From NCBI GenBank assembly GCA_964644845.1, contig CAZXXS010000038.1, positions 1 through 64,000 on the forward strand: a stretch of 64,000 nt of DNA, written 5' to 3'. Positions 59,531 through 64,000 of this stretch are shown here, in pieces. This DNA comes from Geothermovivens sp964644845 (GTDB lineage Bacteria; Zhuqueibacterota; Zhuqueibacteria; Oleimicrobiales; Geothermoviventaceae). The position numbers were made by a program, and so were the translations under genes. The stretch's first letter is position 1. Every line of letters starts with the position of its first letter. The notes beneath the pieces are model-generated. The model did no database searches and was not told the DNA's origin. It saw only the letters and a program-made list of their open reading frames with translations.

Positions 59531-59719
59531 TTGGCTCCGATGAGGCAAATGCAGTACAACCCCTCGTACTGTAGCTTCCGCTTCATCCTCGAAGCGGGCA
59601 AAGCCTCTGTGCGCCCAATTCACACCTCCACTTTCTCCACCAAAGGTACCACCACGAAGAAGACCGGCACCGGTACGGGTACGGGAACTACCGGTAGTCT
59701 GGCCTTCCTCTTCCGCTAA
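59531..59719 (+). CDS. Threonine-rich leader ORF upstream of thrC
   Basis: The frame opens at TTG 59531 (GAGG five bases before) or ATG 59540 and ends at TAA 59717-59719, 43 bases before thrC. Residues 32-54 hold 12 threonines in 23 positions (for example TTTKKTGTGTGTGTTG). A leader peptide loaded with codons for the end product is the hallmark of ribosome-mediated attenuation of thr operons. At ~62 residues it is longer than known Thr leaders, and GTG 59609 could start a ~36-residue version. The function is inferred. Confidence 0.5.
   Translation: MAPMRQMQYNPSYCSFRFILEAGKASVRPIHTSTFSTKGTTTKKTGTGTGTGTTGSLAFLFR
59669..59695 (+). promoter_or_regulatory. Inverted repeat inside the threonine-codon run (possible attenuator arm)
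   Basis: ACCGGTA-N13-TACCGGT forms a perfect 7-bp stem exactly over the Thr codons, followed by a pyrimidine-rich GTCTGGCCTTCCTCTTCC. There is no tidy T-run, so it may act as an antiterminator or translational switch. Confidence 0.35.
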
Positions 59720-59762
59720 GCTTTTCCCAAACAATCTCTGAATCTAACGAAGAGGTCGGCCA

Positions 59763-61052
59763 ATGAGCTCAAGACTTCAGTGCATGCTTTGTACACGTAC
59801 TTACCCCTGGGATAGCCCCCGTTCGCGTTGCGAGTGTGGTGGACTCCTCGACGTTGTGCACCCGGTCCAGGATCTGAAAGCGCGTGCCAAGCATTTCCTG
59901 GGAAGTAAACCGTTCTCCGCGGGTCCGGCCGGTCCTGGGATCCAAAGCGGGGTGTGGGCTTTTGCAGAATTTGTCTACCCCAAGCGCCCCAAACACCCCG
60001 TGAGTCGCGCAGAAGGGAACACCCCGCTACTCTCTCACCCCTCACTCTCCGCGTGGACCGGGGTAGACGCCTTCTGGGTAAAGCACGAAGGGGAAAACCC
60101 TACTGGATCGTTCAAAGACCGCGGCATGACCGTAGCTGTCACGCACGCAGTCGACACGGGCCAGCGGGCTCTGGCTTGCGCTTCGACCGGAAACACGGCA
60201 GCCTCGCTGGCGGCCTACGGAGCTCTCGCAGGCCTGCCCGTTCTGGTTTTCGTACCGGCAGGGAAAATTGCTCGAGGGAAACTTGCCCAGGCCGTGGCCT
60301 ACGGAGCACACGTCATCCAGGTCAAGGGTGATTTTGACGCTTCCCTCGCGCTCGTGCAGAAAGTGTGCGAAGAGCTTGGTGTGGCCCTCCTGAACTCCAT
60401 CAATCCCTACCGAATTGAAGGTCAAAAGAGCGCGGCCTTCGAAATTTCCCGGGACTTCAACTGGTCGCCGCCGGACTGGGTGGTACTACCGGCCGGCAAT
60501 CTGGGAAACCTCAGCGCGTACGGAAAAGCCTTCCACGAGCTACATGAATTGGGGCTGATTTCCCGGATTCCTCGACTCGCAGGCATCCAGGCCACCGGAG
60601 CGAACCCCTTCTACCGCAGTTACCGCCAAGGTTTCTCAAAGCGCTACAGGGTTAAGGCCGAAACTCTGGCCACAGCCATTCGGATTGGCGATCCAGCCAG
60701 CTACGAACGGGCCGTGCGAGCGCTGAAGTGGACGAACGGCGTAGTAGCCGAAGTGACCGACGAGGAAATCCTGGCAGCCAAAGAGCGGGTAGACGGCAGC
60801 GGGATCGGTTGTGAACCTGCCTCTGCAGCGTCGGTTGCCGGCGTCCGGAAATTGCGCGCTGAGGGTGTCATCGCTGCGGACGATTCGGTAGTAGCCGTTT
60901 TGACGGGGCATTTGCTCAAGGATCCAGACATCGTCCTGAACCGCTGGCAGACCAGCGCGAACGCTTATCTTGACGCGACGGATGAAGACCTGGCGTTGCG
61001 AGCAGTTGAAGAACTGCTCAACCGTCAAGCAGGCGAGGTGCATCATGGCTGA
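59763..61052 (+). CDS. thrC: Threonine synthase
   Basis: 429 residues, PLP enzyme converting O-phosphohomoserine to threonine. An N-terminal zinc-ribbon-like start (CMLCTRTYP...CECGG) is followed by the substrate segment EGNTPLL and the PLP lysine in NPTGSFKDRGM; phosphate-binding ASTGNTAASLAA and VVLPAGNLGN are also present. ATG 59763 has GAGG seven bases upstream. Its end overlaps thrB by eight bases. Confidence 0.95.
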   Translation: MSSRLQCMLCTRTYPWDSPRSRCECGGLLDVVHPVQDLKARAKHFLGSKPFSAGPAGPGIQSGVWAFAEFVYPKRPKHPVSRAEGNTPLLSHPSLSAWTGVDAFWVKHEGENPTGSFKDRGMTVAVTHAVDTGQRALACASTGNTAASLAAYGALAGLPVLVFVPAGKIARGKLAQAVAYGAHVIQVKGDFDASLALVQKVCEELGVALLNSINPYRIEGQKSAAFEISRDFNWSPPDWVVLPAGNLGNLSAYGKAFHELHELGLISRIPRLAGIQATGANPFYRSYRQGFSKRYRVKAETLATAIRIGDPASYERAVRALKWTNGVVAEVTDEEILAAKERVDGSGIGCEPASAASVAGVRKLRAEGVIAADDSVVAVLTGHLLKDPDIVLNRWQTSANAYLDATDEDLALRAVEELLNRQAGEVHHG

Positions 61053-61980
61053 ACACATTACCGTTTTCGCACCGGCTACCGTGGCTAACCTCGGGCCTGG
61101 CTTTGACCACCTCGGCATGGCTGTGACTGGCCCAGGCGACAAAATACGCGCCGAAGTCGCCGCCGGGCAAGGCGTACGCCTGGCGTCGGTGGCGGGTCAG
61201 ATTGCCGGACTGCCGGAACGATCGGAAGAAAATACCGCAACGCTCGCCGCAACCGAAGCACTCAGACTGCTCGGCCTGTCGAGAAAAGCAAATGTTGTCC
61301 TACACCTGGAGAAAGGACTCCCCGTTGGGAGCGGATTGGGTGGGAGCGCGGCAAGCGCTGTGGCGGCAGCTCTGGCAACCGTGCAGCTCTTTTCCCCCGG
61401 TGATCGAGAAATTGCTCTTCGAGCAGCTCTTTACGCAGAAGCTCAGGTCAGCGGTTACCACGCCGACAACGTCGTCCCTTGCCTGTTCGGAGGTCTGGTG
61501 CTCGTCCACGGCGATTCCCCGGAATTTGTACGGATCCCGACCCCTGAAGATCTTCGACTGGTGTTGGCAACCCCGAGACTTGCGGTGGCCACACGAAAAG
61601 CGCGCGAAGTTTTGCCGGAGTCAGTTGCTTTAAGCACGTCGTCCTCCAACTCAGCGCGACTTGGGGCCATGATTGCTGCGGCGTTTCAGGGTCGCACCGT
61701 CGCGTTCGCTCAGGCTGTCAGGGACGAAATCGTTGAGCCGGCGAGGGCCCCCTTGATTCCCGGATTCAGCGGCGTCAAGGAGGCTGCTCTCGAGGCCGGT
61801 GCCTTCGCGTGCTCGATCAGCGGAGCGGGACCGACGGTTTTTGCCATCGTGGACAGCGACGCTTCCGGAGAAACGGTTGGAAAAGCCATGACTGCAGCAT
61901 TCGCACGAGCGGGCGTGGACGCAAACTATTTCGTTGCCCGTGTCGACACCGAAGGAGCCCGGATCATCACGCGCGGCTAA
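61045..61980 (+). CDS. thrB: Homoserine kinase
   Basis: 311 residues, GHMP kinase. N-terminal APATVANLGPGFDHLG, phosphate loop LPVGSGLGGSAASAVAAA, and C-terminal CSISGAGPTVFA. It phosphorylates homoserine for the thrC product. ATG 61045 has GAGGTG upstream and lies inside the end of thrC, so the genes are coupled. Confidence 0.95.
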   Translation: MAEHITVFAPATVANLGPGFDHLGMAVTGPGDKIRAEVAAGQGVRLASVAGQIAGLPERSEENTATLAATEALRLLGLSRKANVVLHLEKGLPVGSGLGGSAASAVAAALATVQLFSPGDREIALRAALYAEAQVSGYHADNVVPCLFGGLVLVHGDSPEFVRIPTPEDLRLVLATPRLAVATRKAREVLPESVALSTSSSNSARLGAMIAAAFQGRTVAFAQAVRDEIVEPARAPLIPGFSGVKEAALEAGAFACSISGAGPTVFAIVDSDASGETVGKAMTAAFARAGVDANYFVARVDTEGARIITRG

Positions 61981-61990
61981 AAGAGGCGCA

Positions 61991-62034
61991 TTCGCTGCCC
62001 AGCGAACGTTCGCGGTTCGGTGAGCCTCGCTCAC
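61991..62034. terminator. Tandem hairpins at the thrB / membrane-gene convergent junction
   Basis: TTCGCTG-CC-CAGCGAA (61991-62006) and GTGAGC-CTC-GCTCAC (62020-62034) lie right after the thrB stop and before the leftward gene ending at 62140. Neither has a T-run, but paired hairpins between converging genes suggest bidirectional 3' ends. Confidence 0.35.
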
Positions 62035-62139
62035 GTCCAGAACAGGGTCAAATTGTGTGAGAGGACAACGCCCTTACGCGTGGCGTGCCCTCTTCACTTT
62101 TTCTCGAACGCTGCTACTCGACCGCCCGCACTCGCCTTT

Positions 62140-62862
62140 TCACACGGACCAGGGGCGAAACAGGTCCCTTAGGGTTCGCAGCTCTTCGTCTTCGCGAACA
62201 ACGGCTGGGTAGTACTTGCCAAGCAACTCTCGCGTAGCCGTCGCCTGAAAAACGGCTGAGGCGCCCGATGCGAAGAACACCAGGAGCACGAACGTCGCAG
62301 CACCCGCCAGCCAATTCAACAGGTACAGCAGAAGAAGCCAGGCCGTGTAGATCTTGTTGTCCAGAACCAGCCCCAGGGCACTTCGGGCGATGTCCCGGGA
62401 AAAGCTGCCAACCCGGAATGCAAGCGGAAAGAGGTAGAAACTCCAAGCCAGGAAAAGCAACGAAAGCCACGCCGTTACGATCAGCATTCCCATCGAAAGG
62501 GCTGGCAGCCCCAGCTTGTTCTGCAAGTGAAACAGGATGTTTGAGGCGAGAACAACCGTACCGAACACGAAAAGCGCCGTAAGCTTCAGAGCCAAAACGT
62601 AGCCTTGCACGCCGTACCGAAAAAAACCACGCACGGACACGGGCTTGTAGTCGGCAATCTCGGTCGCCAGACCGAAAAGCCCTGCCACAGCGAAAGGCAA
62701 ACCAATGACCGTGAAGACGAGCAGGAAAGAGAGAAAACTGAGAAGAACCAGTTTGCCAAGATGGTCGTAGACGTTCCAGAAAGTCTTCTTCAGCGCGGCA
62801 CTCAGGGAAGGCAACGAGGAGAATTTTGCACCCTGCGAGGAGGTCGAGGACAAATCGCTCAT
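62140..62862 (-). CDS. Integral membrane protein of unknown function
   Basis: 240 residues with five or six helices (for example LVLLSFLSFLLVFTVIGLPF, LTALFVFGTVVLASNILFHL, WLSLLFLAWSFYLFPLAF). The layout recalls YesL/DUF624-type proteins, but the match is too loose to name. Its start overlaps the upstream gene's stop (ATGA). That small soluble partner and the shared promoter at 63272-63300 suggest one two-gene unit. Confidence 0.7.
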   Translation of the reverse strand: MSDLSSTSSQGAKFSSLPSLSAALKKTFWNVYDHLGKLVLLSFLSFLLVFTVIGLPFAVAGLFGLATEIADYKPVSVRGFFRYGVQGYVLALKLTALFVFGTVVLASNILFHLQNKLGLPALSMGMLIVTAWLSLLFLAWSFYLFPLAFRVGSFSRDIARSALGLVLDNKIYTAWLLLLYLLNWLAGAATFVLLVFFASGASAVFQATATRELLGKYYPAVVREDEELRTLRDLFRPWSV

Positions 62863-63203
62863 GTTGACGTTCGTTGCTTCGGAAGTCGCCGTAGACGTTC
62901 CGTGACGGCTTTGGCCCAGCGATCCAAAGTTTCCAACCAGCTCAAAGCCTCGTCCATGCCGACACCACCTTCCGCGGATCGTTCTAAAATGTTCGAATCA
63001 ATCTCGCGCCACAGCTGCGACAATTCAGGATCACGATGGATTGACTCCAGAACCGTGTCCACGTCCAGACCCTGCTGGCGCAGCTCGTCGATCAGAGCCT
63101 CGACACGGGCCAGCCGCTTCCGCAGAGCTTCTTCTAAAAGCTCATTCGAAACCCACGGCTCCGCGGATTTCGTTTTCCGTTTGTCGACCAGCGTTCCAGT
63201 CAG
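62859..63203 (-). CDS. Small helical protein, non-canonical start likely
   Basis: The first in-frame canonical start is GTG 63062, giving 67 residues, but coding-like sequence with G/C third positions continues upstream (VDKRKTKSAEPWVSNELLEEALRKRLARVEALIDELRQQ) to a TGA at 63216-63218. The only start-like codons are CTG 63203 (nine bases after GAGGT) and CTG 63191. Starting at 63203 gives 114 mostly helical residues. No family recognised. Overlap with the membrane-protein gene indicates they work together. Confidence 0.5.
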   Translation of the reverse strand: MTGTLVDKRKTKSAEPWVSNELLEEALRKRLARVEALIDELRQQGLDVDTVLESIHRDPELSQLWREIDSNILERSAEGGVGMDEALSWLETLDRWAKAVTERLRRLPKQRTST

Positions 63204-63271
63204 TGGACCTGCACCTCACCCAAAGTGTGTGGTTGCAAGGCGTAATTTCCTGACAGGTCTCAGCTTAACCC

Positions 63272-63300
63272 AATTTACTACTCGAAGGCAGCTTTGTCAA
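63272..63300 (-). promoter_or_regulatory. Sigma-70-type promoter of the small-protein/membrane-protein unit
   Basis: TTGACA, 17-base spacer, TAAATT on the minus strand; start near 63265, ~60 bases before CTG 63203. Confidence 0.6.
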
Positions 63301-63489
63301 GCGTTACTTTAGGTGAGGGCCAGGCTTAGACGGCATTTTGCCACATCCTGGAACCAATGTACAAGAGCACGTAAGAAACATGCCGGTGGACACAAGGTCT
63401 CACGCACCCACCTGCAGCGCGCCGAACCGGAAGCAAGCACCATTCCGCCAGCAACGACGAGACAGTAAGTTGGCGCGTCCCTTTTGCAC

Positions 63490-64000
63490 TCAGCTCATGG
63501 CTACGGCGGCAGCGATCGAGAGAAACTTGGTCTGGTCGCTGTCCGCGCGTGAAGGCAGAACAACAGGAACCCGCGCGCCCATCAAGATGCCGGCCGCCCG
63601 AGCTTTGGCCAAAATGGTCATCGTTTTGTAGAACGTGTTCCCAGCCTCGATGTCGGGCATGATCAAGATGTCTACTTCTCCCCCAACGGGCGATTTGATC
63701 CCTTTGACCTCGCACGACTCTTTGTCCAGCGCGTTGTCCACGGCGAGTGGTCCGTCTACGATCGCCTCACCCAGTTGACCTCGATCTGCCATCTTGGCGA
63801 TTGCCGCAGCATCGACAGTGCAAGGCATGTGTTCGGGGTTCACCTTTTCCACTGCCGCCACAAGCGCCACTTTTGGCACCGTCACACCCAGTTTCTGGGC
63901 CCCTTCGATGGCATTACGCGTAATCTCGATCTTTTGGGAAAGGTCAGGACTGATGTTCATGGCAGCGTCCGACATGAAGATGGGCTTGGGGTAGGTCTCC
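63490..64000 (-). CDS. Phosphate acyltransferase (Ptb/Pta family), C-terminal part
   Basis: The frame runs off the right edge; ~170 residues are visible, beginning ETYPKPIFMSDAAMN. Conserved blocks: VPKVALVAAVEKVNP, DGPLAVDNAL, ADILIMPDIE-like VDILIMPDIEAGN and GARVPVVLPSRADS. This is the C-terminal half of phosphate butyryltransferase-type enzymes, which turn acyl-CoA plus phosphate into acyl phosphate. With the CoA-transferase and hydratase ~5-8 kb away it fits short-chain fatty-acid metabolism. Butyrate versus acetate specificity cannot be told. Confidence 0.88.
   Translation of the reverse strand, partial: ETYPKPIFMSDAAMNISPDLSQKIEITRNAIEGAQKLGVTVPKVALVAAVEKVNPEHMPCTVDAAAIAKMADRGQLGEAIVDGPLAVDNALDKESCEVKGIKSPVGGEVDILIMPDIEAGNTFYKTMTILAKARAAGILMGARVPVVLPSRADSDQTKFLSIAAAVAMS

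Noticed and set aside
1..64000. tRNA, rRNA, CRISPR arrays, intact IS transposases
   Set aside because: No T-loop-like GGTTCGAATCC, no rRNA stretches, no regular repeat-spacer pattern and no transposase motifs were seen by eye.

Overview
The window reads as a gene-dense piece of chromosome from a bacterium with an outer membrane, probably a thermophilic member of the FCB assemblage (a Calditrichota/KSB1-like lineage is my best guess, not a proof). The clues are a PorV/PorQ-type barrel ending in Phe, many lipoprotein signals, TonB-type proteins, a full Bat (MoxR/VWA) cluster, and a fused di-myo-inositol-phosphate synthase, an enzyme of thermophile osmolyte synthesis. Strong GGAGG ribosome sites sit before most genes, which argues against typical Bacteroidota. 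No tRNA, rRNA, CRISPR array or intact transposase was seen.

Layout. 1-5.1 kb: the tail of a plus-strand gene, then minus-strand envelope genes (two TonB-domain proteins, a PorV-like barrel, an aromatic-rich lipoprotein). 5.1-16.6 kb: one long minus-strand moxR/DUF58/bat operon with three BatD-like proteins and a SurA-N-like lipoprotein, closed by an intrinsic terminator. 16.9-26.0 kb: a proteostasis block (dnaK, HtrA/DegQ protease, dnaJ, a miniature DnaJ, Hsp20) with the DIPP synthase and an FmdB-type zinc ribbon. Between the mini-dnaJ and hsp20 lies a strongly structured RNA candidate, and hsp20 has a near-perfect sigma-54 promoter. 26.5-29 kb: a DUF1893 protein, a YugP-type peptidase and a STAS-HATPase fusion. 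29.3-34.1 kb: an electron-transfer module (NapH-NapG-like fusion, Tat-exported DUF362 protein, divergent multihaem NapC/NirT cytochrome). 34.1-52.5 kb: carbohydrate use (GH16, GH31, a ribose-type ABC transporter, two GH3 paralogues) interleaved with miaA-mutL, radC and kptA. 52.7-58.5 kb: a DUF432-MscS pair (the first gene with an apparent frameshift), an alcohol dehydrogenase, a CoA-transferase and an enoyl-CoA hydratase. 59.5-62 kb: thrC-thrB preceded by a threonine-rich leader ORF. 62.1-64 kb: a small membrane-protein operon and the 3' part of a phosphate acyltransferase.

How it fits together: secreted and lipid-anchored glycosidases produce sugars or oligosaccharides, the ABC importer takes them up, and a cytosolic GH3 may finish hydrolysis. 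The Nap-like module probably passes quinol or ferredoxin electrons to the periplasm, but no terminal reductase is present here. Starts were chosen by ribosome-binding sites and signal peptides, and several differ from the longest open frame.
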